IMG/VR virus record: IMGVR_UViG_3300037200_000007 | Span: 1-41,155 of that record | Origin: a virus | Length of the DNA: 41,155 nt | Direction: 5' to 3' (one strand) | Part shown: positions 1 to 7,693 of the stretch, piece by piece | How the letters are laid out: each line of letters opens with the position of its first letter | Position numbering within the stretch: position 1 is the stretch's first letter | The notes under the pieces: generated by a model | The model's database searches: none | The model's input: the letters and a program-made list of their open reading frames with translations, nothing else | Told to the model about the DNA's origin: nothing | Program-made: the position numbers and the translations under genes

Positions 1-472
1 TGAAGTATGCGTGAGTGTTGCAAGGAGTATCTTTCGTGATGGTTAAAGTGTCTGATACATTCCACATTGCCAGAACCACTTGCCTATCATCCGGGTTTTT
101 ACGCAGCTTGTCCGCAATAATAGATAATTGATCCCCACAGGCGAATTGTTTTCTCCACCTGTAGCCGTATGCTCCGTAGAAAGTTTTACCATCGTCACTA
201 TAATTCCGTATGTTTTTTGCGAACATTGCCGGGAACTCAACATCATTGCGCCCTGCCAGCATCCACATAGATTCCATAAGGTGAAAAAACGGGTTAGCGT
301 CGCGCTCCTTATTGAACAATACGCGCTTACAGGGATTAAGGTATGTAATGGTAGTAGGCGCGGGGGCGGCAAGCACCTCGCCATTTCGGCTATTTTGCTT
401 TATGCCCTTGCTCAGCAATACTTGTAAGGCCGTTGGCAGGGCTTCATTCACTGTATCTTTTGTAATTTCCAT
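1..472 (-). CDS. dUMP hydroxymethylase / thymidylate synthase-like protein (C-terminus cut by window edge)
   Basis: The first 157 residues of a thymidylate-synthase-fold protein are present; the rest lies beyond the left edge. Visible family landmarks are NPFFHLMESMWMLAG (about 60-74), YGAYGYRWR (about 99-107), the DQL...LRKNPDDRQ segment (about 114-131) and AMWNVSD, followed by TPCNTH with the presumed catalytic Cys at about 151. The start ATG lies 2 bases after the stop of the preceding gene and is preceded by AGGAG. Thymidylate synthases methylate dUMP using methylene-tetrahydrofolate; phage relatives make 5-hydroxymethyl-dUMP instead. The two activities cannot be told apart from this half. 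The two genes transcribed just before it resemble 5-hmdU DNA modification proteins, so hydroxymethylase is the preferred reading. It would supply hmdU for the phage DNA. Confidence 0.85.
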   Translation of the reverse strand, partial: MEITKDTVNEALPTALQVLLSKGIKQNSRNGEVLAAPAPTTITYLNPCKRVLFNKERDANPFFHLMESMWMLAGRNDVEFPAMFAKNIRNYSDDGKTFYGAYGYRWRKQFACGDQLSIIADKLRKNPDDRQVVLAMWNVSDTLTITKDTPCNTHAYF

Positions 473-474
473 AC

Positions 475-1314
475 TTATACTCCTGGATAAAGTTGTTTTG
501 GACGACCTTCACCTAACCTTACACGCTCATACTTATCGAACTCACAAAGACAGTTCTGTAAGTTCTGAGCATCAAGTTTAGGAATCGAAGTATTCTTGGT
601 GGCGAGAATATTGTCTAGAACCCCATGCAAGTCGGCCAGCATATTTCTGAATGTTGTTTCATTCATTGCCTTATGGGGGTCAAGTTTATAGACTCGGTTG
701 AGGCCGCGCTTAGACCCAGGTCCAGACACCACGAAAGTCCACCAGTCATCGGCAGTTTCAAGCGGCGGCACGGCTTTAAGATCAGCGACAACTTGCCCGG
801 TTAGGAAGCTACCGAGACCCATACATTGAATTAATCGCATGGCGTAGCTGCCAAGTAATTCCCCTTTTTGCGGCCTTAAGTTTAGCCGTTGCGCCCATAG
901 TGGGGTTAGTACCCTCGCTGCTATGTAGGTCGGCTTGTCCATAGCAACCCCGTTTGTGGAAACGATATATGCAGGGTTGAAGATCCTAGCCCCCACGCTT
1001 GCTCTGAGTTCCAGGGCTTGTATGAACTTCGTAAAGTCCCACTCTTTTACATAGCCTACGGCTTTTATAGAATCGGGTTCGTTAAGCAAGCGGGCGATAA
1101 CAATATTGAACCACAGGTCGGGATCCCCTTTATGCTTTTCAGTGATATTGCTTCTGATCCATTTTGTAACTGTATCATTTTCCCTGTGAACATTACAGAA
1201 CCTATAGGATTGAAAAATTGGATCTTTGCTCCAAGGTTTGTCTTCTCCATTGGTTTTTCTAACATATATGTTGTAGCGCTCCTGTATGAATAAGAAAAAG
1301 TCCGCTAATCTCAT
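475..1314 (-). CDS. DNA base hypermodification protein, 5-hmdU DNA kinase helical-domain / aGPT-pyrophosphorylase-like
   Basis: A 279-residue soluble protein. Its N-terminal motif reads FFLFIQERYNIYVRK (about 6-20), PWSKDPIFQSYRFCNVHRE (about 27-45) and a following WI. I recognise this from the helical domain of phage 5-hydroxymethyl-dU DNA kinases and the related alpha-glutamyl/putrescinyl-thymine pyrophosphorylases (DNA-glycosylase-like helical superfamily). These proteins act on hmdU already inside DNA: the hydroxyl is activated with pyrophosphate and then replaced by an amino acid or amine. The start overlaps the end of the upstream P-loop kinase gene by four bases (ATGA), and the next gene is the dUMP hydroxymethylase, so all three are translationally linked. 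The domain assignment is firm by motif. Whether it is the kinase partner or the transferase step is open. Confidence 0.75.
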   Translation of the reverse strand: MRLADFFLFIQERYNIYVRKTNGEDKPWSKDPIFQSYRFCNVHRENDTVTKWIRSNITEKHKGDPDLWFNIVIARLLNEPDSIKAVGYVKEWDFTKFIQALELRASVGARIFNPAYIVSTNGVAMDKPTYIAARVLTPLWAQRLNLRPQKGELLGSYAMRLIQCMGLGSFLTGQVVADLKAVPPLETADDWWTFVVSGPGSKRGLNRVYKLDPHKAMNETTFRNMLADLHGVLDNILATKNTSIPKLDAQNLQNCLCEFDKYERVRLGEGRPKQLYPGV

Positions 1315-1901
1315 ACGCCCCCTACTAACATCAATAAGTCCGCAGCTAGTTCGGTAGGGCTGAGTTTATGATCAAACATTTCAACTCTATGTCCTTGTTC
1401 TCCGGCGATACGCGCTGCTCCAGCACAACCTCTGTAAGTAGATCGCATAGTTCTTTCTGGGTCAAAAGGGTTTTCGTTTCCACTATTCTTACGACGTTCC
1501 AGGACTCGTTGAACACAGACGTCAAAGGGCGTATCCATAAAACCGTAGATCCAGTTTCCAAATTGGCCTTCAGACTTACTATATTCGCCGATAGCTCCAT
1601 ATGTTTTCCCCGTTATTAGACCTTCAAATATTACATGGTCTTTATTTTCGGCGTAGTGCTTTATAAGGGCAAGCCGTTTTTCCTTGTCGCTTATTGTATC
1701 CATGCCGCCGCAAGAGGTTTCGTAACTTCCCAGTAAATACACAGTAAAGTCGTACTTAAGAAAGTACATTTGATAAGCACTCGGTTTTTTCTTACTTATT
1801 GCAGCTTCCTGAATGGGGGTAACTTTGTCGGCGATTTTTAGAAGTTCGCGAACCATTGTGGTCTTACCGCTGCCGTTGCATCCGCCGATTTTAATTATCA
1901 T
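1311..1901 (-). CDS. P-loop kinase, probable 5-hmdU DNA kinase
   Basis: A 196-residue P-loop NTPase. The Walker A motif GGCNGSGKTT is at about 6-15. A GSYETSCGGMDT stretch follows at about 58-69, then an acidic FEGL at about 92-95, and an Arg-rich RVLERRK lid-like segment at about 132-138. The CGGMDT plus FEGL combination fits the small kinases found in phage thymidine hypermodification clusters, which phosphorylate 5-hydroxymethyl-dU in DNA with ATP. In some phages the kinase and the helical domain are fused; here they are separate genes overlapping by ATGA. A ribosome site (AAGGAG) precedes the ATG. A generic nucleotide or polynucleotide kinase is the alternative, but the neighbours on the 3' side argue for the modification role. 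Confidence 0.7.
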   Translation of the reverse strand: MIIKIGGCNGSGKTTMVRELLKIADKVTPIQEAAISKKKPSAYQMYFLKYDFTVYLLGSYETSCGGMDTISDKEKRLALIKHYAENKDHVIFEGLITGKTYGAIGEYSKSEGQFGNWIYGFMDTPFDVCVQRVLERRKNSGNENPFDPERTMRSTYRGCAGAARIAGEQGHRVEMFDHKLSPTELAADLLMLVGGV

Positions 1902-1924
1902 TTGCTTACTCCTTATAAAATGAT

Positions 1925-1951
1925 GGCGACGGAGCTTTTACAACCGTCGCC
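1925..1951 (-). terminator. Stem-loop after the small basic protein gene (possible terminator or processing site)
   Basis: GGCGACGG (1925-1932) pairs perfectly with CCGTCGCC (1944-1951) around an 11-base loop. It lies 18 bases past the stop of the 1970-2227 gene and before the kinase gene. On the transcribed strand it is followed by ATCATTTTATAAGG, which is not a clean U-tract, so partial termination or RNA processing is as likely as full termination. Confidence 0.5.
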
Positions 1952-1969
1952 ACTCCCTTCCGGGATTCT

Positions 1970-2227
1970 TTAGACAGCGATGTGTTCGCTTTCAACCCAA
2001 GCGTCGATATATTTCAGCTTGTGGCCGCTGTTGTAATAGTCACCCATTGTCTTGCATTTCAGCAAGTCGTCAAAGGCTTTAGCACGACCGCTACCTTCGC
2101 GGTGTGGATTTTCTTTGTTTTTAATGGTGATTTTATGGTTCTCAGCGTACTTGCGCTTCGCACCTTCAACTTTTTCGCCTTTTTCCTTTTCAGGTTTCGG
2201 GGCTTTCTTAGTTTCTTCTTTAGCCAT
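1970..2227 (-). CDS. Small basic NPH-motif protein, paralogue A
   Basis: An 85-residue lysine-rich protein. The N-terminal third (about 1-30) is a low-complexity Lys/Glu tail. The C-terminal half holds KNKENPHREGS (about 36-46), RAKAFDDLLKCKTMGDY and LKYIDAW. The same pattern occurs in the proteins at 12830-13132 and 16597-16899, so this is one of three paralogues. The start is placed at the ATG preceded by AAGGAG (2227); a longer frame reading upstream lacks such a site. The family resembles small phage and proteobacterial proteins with an N-P-[HK]-[RK] core that I know only as uncharacterised. A DNA- or RNA-binding role is inferred from charge alone. Confidence 0.8.
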   Translation of the reverse strand: MAKEETKKAPKPEKEKGEKVEGAKRKYAENHKITIKNKENPHREGSGRAKAFDDLLKCKTMGDYYNSGHKLKYIDAWVESEHIAV

Positions 2228-2246
2228 AGTTAGTCTCCTTCTTGTT

Positions 2247-2302
2247 ATGATTGAAAGTAAAGTCGAGAGTTTCAACATATAATGCCTTTTCCTGACTGTA
2301 AA
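2247..2302 (-). promoter_or_regulatory. Candidate promoter(s) for the small basic protein and hypermodification genes
   Basis: In the 78-base gap after the SNF2 helicase gene, the leftward strand carries TTTACA, 17 bases, then TATGTT (2302 to 2274). It also carries TTGAAA, 17 bases, then AATCAT (2275 to 2247). Both are sigma70-like matches with correct spacing. The first shares its TTTACA and 17-base spacing with candidates at 8757, 12742 and 16361. The gap is unusually long for this block, where most genes overlap, which supports a promoter here. Confidence 0.35.
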
Positions 2303-2305
2303 GTC

Positions 2306-3781
2306 TTATTTCCGTTGTTTTATCAATGCGTATTTTCTGAGGGCGTTCATAAAGTCTGTTTGCACTTGCTTCTTACCATACAGCACGGATAGCATTACTT
2401 CATCTATAGTACCCTCAGCTATTATATGGTGAACCATTATTGATTTATGCTTGGAACCTTGCCTTGCAATCCGCTTGATAAATTGATCATATAACTCGTA
2501 GTTCCACGTGAGGGAGTGAAATATAATAGTGTTGCCTGATCCTTGCAGGTTAAGGCCATGACCCATAGCTTGAGGGTGACCGAGTAATACTGGAATACTG
2601 CCGTTATTCCATGCTTTTTCAATTTCGATACTGGTCTTAACACTCGCTCCACCTCCAAGCACAGGCGTATTCTTTCCAAGGGCTTTAAGTAATCTTTCTT
2701 TGTCGTGGGCAAATTCATAAGATATAAGGCAGGGCTTACCTTGCAACTCTTCCACAATATCCAAGACTGCTTCAGTTTTTTCAGCATGTACTTCTCTCCA
2801 TTCATTAGATTTTACAATACGCATACTATCTTCATCAAACTCTGGGTCTAGATATATTCCCCCATTAGCGATTTGTCTACACTTAATACTCGCCGCCGCC
2901 GCACTAACCGCCGATATTATTTTCTCATCGCTAAATATGGAAAACATTTCCTTCTCCATTTCCTCGTATGCTTTTCTCGCATCGCCGGGTAACTCTACCG
3001 TCACCTTATTGTAGTTGATGTGAGGTAACTCCAGATAGTCCTTTGCGTCCATGCGTATGACTTTATTCTTTATACGTTCCTCTATACGGTCGGCGCTACC
3101 CGGCTTTATCTCGTACTTACTATAGGCTCCCATCTTAATATCGTAGAAGTATTCGCGCCTGTACCAAGTAATATATTCCCCCAAAGCTTCGCCCATATCA
3201 ACGATATACATCTGCCCGAAAAGGTCTAGTAATCCATTCGGCGTCGGGCTTCCAGTAAGTATGTATCTGCGCTTGAACATGGGAAGTATCTTGCGTATAA
3301 TTTTGAAGCGCTGAGTTTTTGTGCGTTTGAACTTACTTGATTCATCAACTATAAGACAGTCAATTTTCATAGCCTTAACCAGCGCCTTGTTCTTATCGCT
3401 AAATAACCACGCCAGCCCTTCCGGGTTTATAAGAAAGAAGTCAACATCCTGCCTCGCCGCTTCGGCCTTTTTGCTGCCGTGCAATATCGCACAAGTCATA
3501 TCCTTAAAATTAGACCACTTTTTAGCCTCATAAGGCCATACCATATGGCATACCCGCATAGGGGCTACTATAAGGGTTCGCTGTATTAACCCCTTGGCTC
3601 GCAGTTGCTTTATAACCGCTAGGCTAATACTGGTCTTACCTAGGCCGGGGTCTAAAAACGCGCCAGCCCCGCCCCTGGCTACCATGAACTTCGCAGTCTT
3701 AAGTTGGTATGCGTGAGGTATCCATTCCTCTAATTTGGAGCTGCTTGAGAATGGCGATTTTTGCTTCTTTGACATTGTCAT
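2306..3781 (-). CDS. SNF2-type DEAD/DEAH helicase
   Basis: A 491-residue superfamily 2 ATPase. Visible motifs in order are the Q-like HAYQ (about 23-26), Walker A DPGLGKTS (about 44-51), the DESS box in place of DEAH (about 146-149), motif III TGSPTPNG (about 176-183), GHPQAMGHGLNLQ in the second RecA lobe, and motif VI QFIKRIARQGS near the C-terminus. These are the landmarks of phage SNF2/DEAD-like helicases, which translocate on DNA with ATP and are common in phage replication modules. It starts 83 bases inside the VRR-NUC gene, so the two are translationally coupled; a weak ribosome site leaves two ATGs three residues apart as possible starts. Its role in recombination, replication or restriction avoidance cannot be set from sequence. 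Confidence 0.9.
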   Translation of the reverse strand: MTMSKKQKSPFSSSSKLEEWIPHAYQLKTAKFMVARGGAGAFLDPGLGKTSISLAVIKQLRAKGLIQRTLIVAPMRVCHMVWPYEAKKWSNFKDMTCAILHGSKKAEAARQDVDFFLINPEGLAWLFSDKNKALVKAMKIDCLIVDESSKFKRTKTQRFKIIRKILPMFKRRYILTGSPTPNGLLDLFGQMYIVDMGEALGEYITWYRREYFYDIKMGAYSKYEIKPGSADRIEERIKNKVIRMDAKDYLELPHINYNKVTVELPGDARKAYEEMEKEMFSIFSDEKIISAVSAAAASIKCRQIANGGIYLDPEFDEDSMRIVKSNEWREVHAEKTEAVLDIVEELQGKPCLISYEFAHDKERLLKALGKNTPVLGGGASVKTSIEIEKAWNNGSIPVLLGHPQAMGHGLNLQGSGNTIIFHSLTWNYELYDQFIKRIARQGSKHKSIMVHHIIAEGTIDEVMLSVLYGKKQVQTDFMNALRKYALIKQRK

Positions 3782-4043
3782 GTACTTCTACCGTGTATCC
3801 GAGTTTTCTAAGCAAGTTGATTTTTCGTAGTTGTCCGCGAGTAGGATCTTTCTTTGGAGCTTTGAACTCGATAATGAATGGCCGGGCTGTATCGTTGCCA
3901 TAACCGGGCAACCAGAAGCATCTGTCTGGTATAGATTTATCACCCATGACGTTAAGTTTCGTAACATACAGCCCTACCACATTTCTCGCCCACGCAACAG
4001 TGGGGTTTTCTATCTGCCTTTCTAATACTGTGATCCCTACCAT
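3699..4043 (-). CDS. VRR-NUC domain nuclease
   Basis: A 114-residue single-domain nuclease of the VRR-NUC branch of the PD-(D/E)XK superfamily. Key residues are E9 in the first helix, IPDR with D40, IIEFKAP with E59 and K61, and GQ at about 70-71. Phage VRR-NUC proteins are stand-alone enzymes that cleave branched DNA and often neighbour an SNF2 helicase, exactly as here. The 3' 83 bases overlap the helicase gene. The start ATG shares its A with the stop of the 47-residue gene upstream (TAATG), so translation is probably re-initiated. Confidence 0.88.
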   Translation of the reverse strand: MVGITVLERQIENPTVAWARNVVGLYVTKLNVMGDKSIPDRCFWLPGYGNDTARPFIIEFKAPKKDPTRGQLRKINLLRKLGYTVEVHDNVKEAKIAILKQLQIRGMDTSRIPT

Positions 4044-4186
4044 TATTCATCCTTCACTACCAATACACAGCGCCACCCCATTGTTCTTGCGAAGTTCTTA
4101 GCTATCGCGGTTGCTCTAGCAAGGCTGTCGTAATATTGCCGGTAGTGGCGAACACCCTTCTCATCTACAAACTCAGCCTTTATCAC
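4043..4186 (-). CDS. 47-residue hypothetical protein, GTG start
   Basis: A short frame bridges the Cas4-like nuclease and the VRR-NUC gene. It starts at GTG five bases after GGGAGG, overlaps the upstream gene by 14 bases and ends in TAATG shared with the next start. The product begins MIKAEFVDEKG, continues with RHYRQYYDSLARA and ends WRCVLVVKDE, a beta-helix-beta-looking pattern. Without it there would be an unexplained gap of about 130 bases in a block of overlapping genes. The pattern resembles small phage proteins of the V-x-D-x-x-G type such as those at 15805 and 16444, but the likeness is weak. Function unknown. Confidence 0.7.
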   Translation of the reverse strand: MIKAEFVDEKGVRHYRQYYDSLARATAIAKNFARTMGWRCVLVVKDE

Positions 4187-4850
4187 ACGGACCTCCCTTG
4201 TGTTTCCCACTCCAAATACAGAAGCGGCAATAGTCCCCCGGCTTGGGATAGAATGCTGTATCGGTCAGCATCGGCTTGGTTTTCGCCAACCACTTCTTCT
4301 TTAGCTTCTCAAAATCGGTGCGTTCGTATTCTTGAACAATTTCCTCACCTTCATCTAAATACCATATTTTTGTAATGACTTTCTTAACCTTGCGATATAG
4401 GACAAAAGCAGCAAGAGCATACAACTCGAGTTGATCCTGATATTGGGAATCAGTTCTACCTGTCTTGTGGTCAATAACGACCATAACATCATCGCACTGG
4501 AAATAGGCAACATCAACCTTGATCCTAAGCCAAGCGTCTCTATCAAACCATCCGGTGCTTCTCCACTTATCTGTAAGAGTCCATTGTTGCTCCAGGTTAG
4601 GGTTAGATTTTTTAAGTTCGGCAAACTCCTGTTTAAATGCTTCCAACTCTTTCGGTAATTTTTTAAGAACTCCACCTGCGTAATCCTCCGCTAATTTATG
4701 AATTAATAATCCCCGATCCATTGCCTTGCTGCCGGGTTCTTTTTGCTTTTTCTCGATATGCTTGTAAAAAGCATACTTCGGACATTTAGTGTAATCCTTG
4801 AAGCGGCTATAGCTCCAAGATTCTAGGCGCTTAAGAGTTTTAATCGGCAT
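4173..4850 (-). CDS. Cas4/RecB-like PD-(D/E)XK nuclease with Fe-S cysteines
   Basis: A 225-residue nuclease. SYSRFKDYTKCP (about 13-24) opens the domain. RGLLIH with H51, KVDVAY with D113, VIDHKTG with D127 and K129, and the QLELY motif (about 140-144) give the RecB-family active site. One cysteine near the N-terminus (C23) and three near the C-terminus (C208, C211, C222) match the iron-sulphur staple of Cas4 and AddB nucleases. Such phage enzymes are exonucleases used in recombination or DNA processing. No CRISPR array or other cas gene is present, so a CRISPR role is not suggested. It overlaps the polymerase gene by 11 bases. Confidence 0.88.
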   Translation of the reverse strand: MPIKTLKRLESWSYSRFKDYTKCPKYAFYKHIEKKQKEPGSKAMDRGLLIHKLAEDYAGGVLKKLPKELEAFKQEFAELKKSNPNLEQQWTLTDKWRSTGWFDRDAWLRIKVDVAYFQCDDVMVVIDHKTGRTDSQYQDQLELYALAAFVLYRKVKKVITKIWYLDEGEEIVQEYERTDFEKLKKKWLAKTKPMLTDTAFYPKPGDYCRFCIWSGKHKGGPCDKG

Positions 4851-6714
4851 ATTTTTCTAAAGCTCCCCAATTTAATCCAGTTCCACCATCAGTTACAACG
4901 GGTACATCTAGCTTAATGCTTTCCATCGCGGCCTTTAGTATTTTCATTTCGCTCTTAACGTGCTTAACAGGCACACTTATATTTATTTCATCGTGTACTG
5001 TCACCATAAAGCGGCCATGCTTCTTCATTTTATTGTAGGCTATTACCGCCCGCTTTGTCATATCCGCCGCGCTGCCTTGAATCAAATAGTTGAACAGCTT
5101 GTACTCAAATGTCATTGTAAATCGGCCATTGTGGAATGGTTCTTCGCAATAATATTCTCTGCCGCCGAAGGTATGTATCGCTTCTCCAGCTTTACCTATT
5201 GATTTTATAGATTGCTCTACATCGCGTATTCCGGGCAGGGCAATCCTATGGGCGGCTTTCAATTCATTGGCTTCGTCTCTACTGCATCCTATATCCTTTG
5301 CTAGGGCGTCTACCCCGTACCCATATATGATGCCGAAGTTCGTAATCTTTACGGCGCGGCGTTCAAAGGTTTTACCTGTTATACGGGTTATTTCATCCCC
5401 TACGAACTTGTGTACGTCAAGTCTTGGATTGGTGCGGTACTCTTCAGCCAATGCCCCGCCTTCATAGTGCGCGGCCAGCCTCAACTCTTGCTGGTTGTAA
5501 TCTCGATGGCAAAAGACCCCTCCTTTGTCGGGTAGAAGGTAAGTACGCATGAGCGGAAGTTCCTTGACTTTAAGATGGTCGGGATGAATGTACCCATCAC
5601 CTTTATCTGTAAAGATCTTCGGTATGTTTTGGAAGTTAGGCGAACTCGATAAGCGACCCGTCCTCGTACCTTTACTCTTTTTATCATTGCTGTATTGTCT
5701 AACTTGATTCCAATTGGTGTGAATGATCCCATTTGTCTCCCTAGCAGTTATGAGCCAAGGCTCCATGAATGTTGAAAGGCAAGTCTGCAACTTAGAACGA
5801 TAGCTCATTGCATTTGCCACGCGGGGGTCGTTAAATTGCTCTGGTTTTAAGTTGTCTTTACTTACGCTCTTCTTACCTGTTGGTGTGAGTACCCAGTCCC
5901 TAACTACGCCGCTTTCTTCAAGCGCAACCGCTAACTCTGCTTTGCTGTCTATATTAAGGTCGGGCTTCTTAAATCGTTTACGCAACCACTTATCGCAAGT
6001 TACCAGCGCCCCTTGATAGTAGACAAAGTCTTCCTCCAATTTGTCTAAGTCTACCCTTATACCCTGCTTTTCATTGTCCAGCAATATAGGCATAAGTTCG
6101 CGCTCTATATCGTAGGCGGTTAGCATATCTGCTTGCTGCACTTGAGGCCACAATAATTTGAACAACTTTTCAGTACGAATTACGTCCCCATTTGCGTACT
6201 CGCCAACAAGTTTACCGGGGGCATAGGCTATATACCGCCCGGTATTGTGTTCAGCCTGTTTACCGGGCATTATTTTAATACCAGCGAGCGGCTGGTTTTG
6301 TAGTAACCAACTTGCAACCGCATCCTGTTCCTCTGGCGGCATGTCCAGCAACCTTTCAGCACTTGGCTTTAAGCTAAAGCTGTCAGCATGGGGGTCAACT
6401 AGAAATAGTAAGTATTGAGTATCATGGTAGCGACTCCAATCCAGGCGCGGCATACCAAGATGCTCTTCGGCCACGTCTATATCAAACTTGGCATTGTGGA
6501 ATAACAGTCCATAGTTGCTATCATAGGCTTGCTTTAAGTTGAAGATACCCACTTCCTTGGAGCAGTTGTTTTCAGCAGTATGTCCCCAAGCAAAGTATTT
6601 CGCGTTCTTGCCCGGCCACTTGATAGATACCCCCACTGGAACTGGAGGATACTTCGGGCGGCGTTCAATACCAAAAGTTTCAAAGTCGATTGTAATGACT
6701 TGTGGGGTTTTCAT
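4840..6714 (-). CDS. Family A DNA polymerase with 3'-5' exonuclease
   Basis: A 624-residue replicative polymerase. The exonuclease domain shows DFETFG (D10, E12), HNAKFD (about 73-78) and YANGD (Y173, D177). The polymerase domain shows motif A RDYNQQELR (D405, E410), motif B RRAVKITNFGIIYG (about 452-465) and motif C VHDE (D575). There is no N-terminal 5' nuclease domain, as expected for phage enzymes of this size. The O-helix position that sets ribose-type discrimination is Phe (F460), as in E. coli Pol I rather than Tyr as in T7. It is expected to copy the phage genome, possibly incorporating 5-hmdUTP made through the dUMP hydroxymethylase at the far end of this block. It overlaps the small upstream gene by four bases. 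Confidence 0.95.
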   Translation of the reverse strand: MKTPQVITIDFETFGIERRPKYPPVPVGVSIKWPGKNAKYFAWGHTAENNCSKEVGIFNLKQAYDSNYGLLFHNAKFDIDVAEEHLGMPRLDWSRYHDTQYLLFLVDPHADSFSLKPSAERLLDMPPEEQDAVASWLLQNQPLAGIKIMPGKQAEHNTGRYIAYAPGKLVGEYANGDVIRTEKLFKLLWPQVQQADMLTAYDIERELMPILLDNEKQGIRVDLDKLEEDFVYYQGALVTCDKWLRKRFKKPDLNIDSKAELAVALEESGVVRDWVLTPTGKKSVSKDNLKPEQFNDPRVANAMSYRSKLQTCLSTFMEPWLITARETNGIIHTNWNQVRQYSNDKKSKGTRTGRLSSSPNFQNIPKIFTDKGDGYIHPDHLKVKELPLMRTYLLPDKGGVFCHRDYNQQELRLAAHYEGGALAEEYRTNPRLDVHKFVGDEITRITGKTFERRAVKITNFGIIYGYGVDALAKDIGCSRDEANELKAAHRIALPGIRDVEQSIKSIGKAGEAIHTFGGREYYCEEPFHNGRFTMTFEYKLFNYLIQGSAADMTKRAVIAYNKMKKHGRFMVTVHDEINISVPVKHVKSEMKILKAAMESIKLDVPVVTDGGTGLNWGALEKYAD

Positions 6715-6923
6715 TTGAAGTTCTCGTTTTTCTTATTAATGCTGCGGCCTCGAGACTTAATGCGGCTAACGAAACTTGGCCTGTTCTGCCCCTTTTCTTC
6801 AGCCGCAAGCATAGTCAAAATTTCTACCTCAGTCATGTAACCAAGCACCCGAGTATTGAACTGCTCCCAGGTACAGTCCTGTAAAAACTTCGTAATATTG
6901 GTGATATTTCTAGGGATAGACAT
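6711..6923 (-). CDS. Small conserved-looking phage protein, 70 residues
   Basis: A 70-residue basic protein ending in a Lys/Arg-rich tail (SRIKSRGRSINKKN). The middle, TWEQFNTRVLGYMTEVEILTML, looks like two helices. Its ends overlap the genes on both sides (TAATG with the upstream gene, ATGA with the polymerase), so it is a genuine member of the operon. I do not recognise a family. The position directly before the polymerase suggests a replication accessory, but that is inference. Confidence 0.75.
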   Translation of the reverse strand: MSIPRNITNITKFLQDCTWEQFNTRVLGYMTEVEILTMLAAEEKGQNRPSFVSRIKSRGRSINKKNENFK

Positions 6924-7693
6924 TACTTCGCCTTCTTCTTACTAAATTTGCTTTTATCAACTTTCTTGGTTTCTTTTTCTTCGGGCTTCTGGTAGTCGAC
7001 TACTAAACCATTATCCCCAAACTCACGAAGCTTCTTAAGAACCCGCATTTGATCTTTCTTTTCAATATCGGCAACCTTGCTAAGAACAATCTTGTACCGA
7101 TTCTTTTTATCCGCCTCGGTGCTTATATTCAGGGCAACGCTAAAAATATTATTCACCAGCTTCCCTTTACTGTCGCGGCATATGGTATAGTGAAAGTCCT
7201 CAAAGTGCTTGACATTAGTAACCGACAGTTTCATAGTTACGACCTCAGCACCCTCAATATCCATTTCACTATCGTATGGGATACATGCAAGTTGCATAAC
7301 ATTCTTACAAGCCTTACCTCTGCCTGTGTCGGCACTTTCCCATTCATTGTTGGGGCAAGTAGCGCATACATCTGATTGCTTCTCAGCGCTATTGTCACTA
7401 GGGACAAGATCATCCTTGTTTCTACTATGAGCGTAGCACACAGGACTGGTATTATCATCAGGATCATAGCGTCCTTTGTAAAATTGATTTTCATATATAC
7501 AGTCTATAACTATAAGGTCAATATTATTGTTTTCAACTTCTTCGCCATCAAAGTATAGCTTCCCGTCTGGGAAAGTGAAACGTCTGCGCCCCTGCGACTT
7601 TACTACGGCTGTCTGCTGTGCCGCCGCTGCCGCCAGTTCTTCATCGTAATTAGCTACTTCAGTCGATTGTGGTTTTATCGGTTTCTTCGCCAT
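6923..7693 (-). CDS. Cysteine-rich phage protein, candidate ssDNA-binding protein
   Basis: A 256-residue protein if started at the ATG preceded by AAAGGAG; an ATG ten codons further upstream lacks such a site. The centre holds a cysteine set that could bind zinc: PVCYAH, DVCATCP, GKACKN and LACIP. The C-terminus is a charged KKVDKSKFSKKK tail. I recognise the C-x-x-C-P...GKACKN pattern from conserved proteins in phage replication modules that are sometimes labelled single-strand DNA-binding, without firm proof. No other ssDNA-binding protein is visible in this window although the polymerase and helicase would need one, which favours that reading. It shares 35 bases with the end of the upstream gene. 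Confidence 0.65.
   Translation of the reverse strand: MAKKPIKPQSTEVANYDEELAAAAAQQTAVVKSQGRRRFTFPDGKLYFDGEEVENNNIDLIVIDCIYENQFYKGRYDPDDNTSPVCYAHSRNKDDLVPSDNSAEKQSDVCATCPNNEWESADTGRGKACKNVMQLACIPYDSEMDIEGAEVVTMKLSVTNVKHFEDFHYTICRDSKGKLVNNIFSVALNISTEADKKNRYKIVLSKVADIEKKDQMRVLKKLREFGDNGLVVDYQKPEEKETKKVDKSKFSKKKAK

Noticed and set aside
128-427. Rightward frame opposite the dUMP hydroxymethylase gene
   Set aside because: The opposite strand encodes clear thymidylate-synthase motifs; the rightward translation shows no domain and no ribosome site.
4173-4850. Cas4-like nuclease as part of a CRISPR system
   Set aside because: Only the nuclease fold is shared. No array, Cas1 or Cas2 is visible, and stand-alone Cas4/RecB-like nucleases are common in phage replication blocks.
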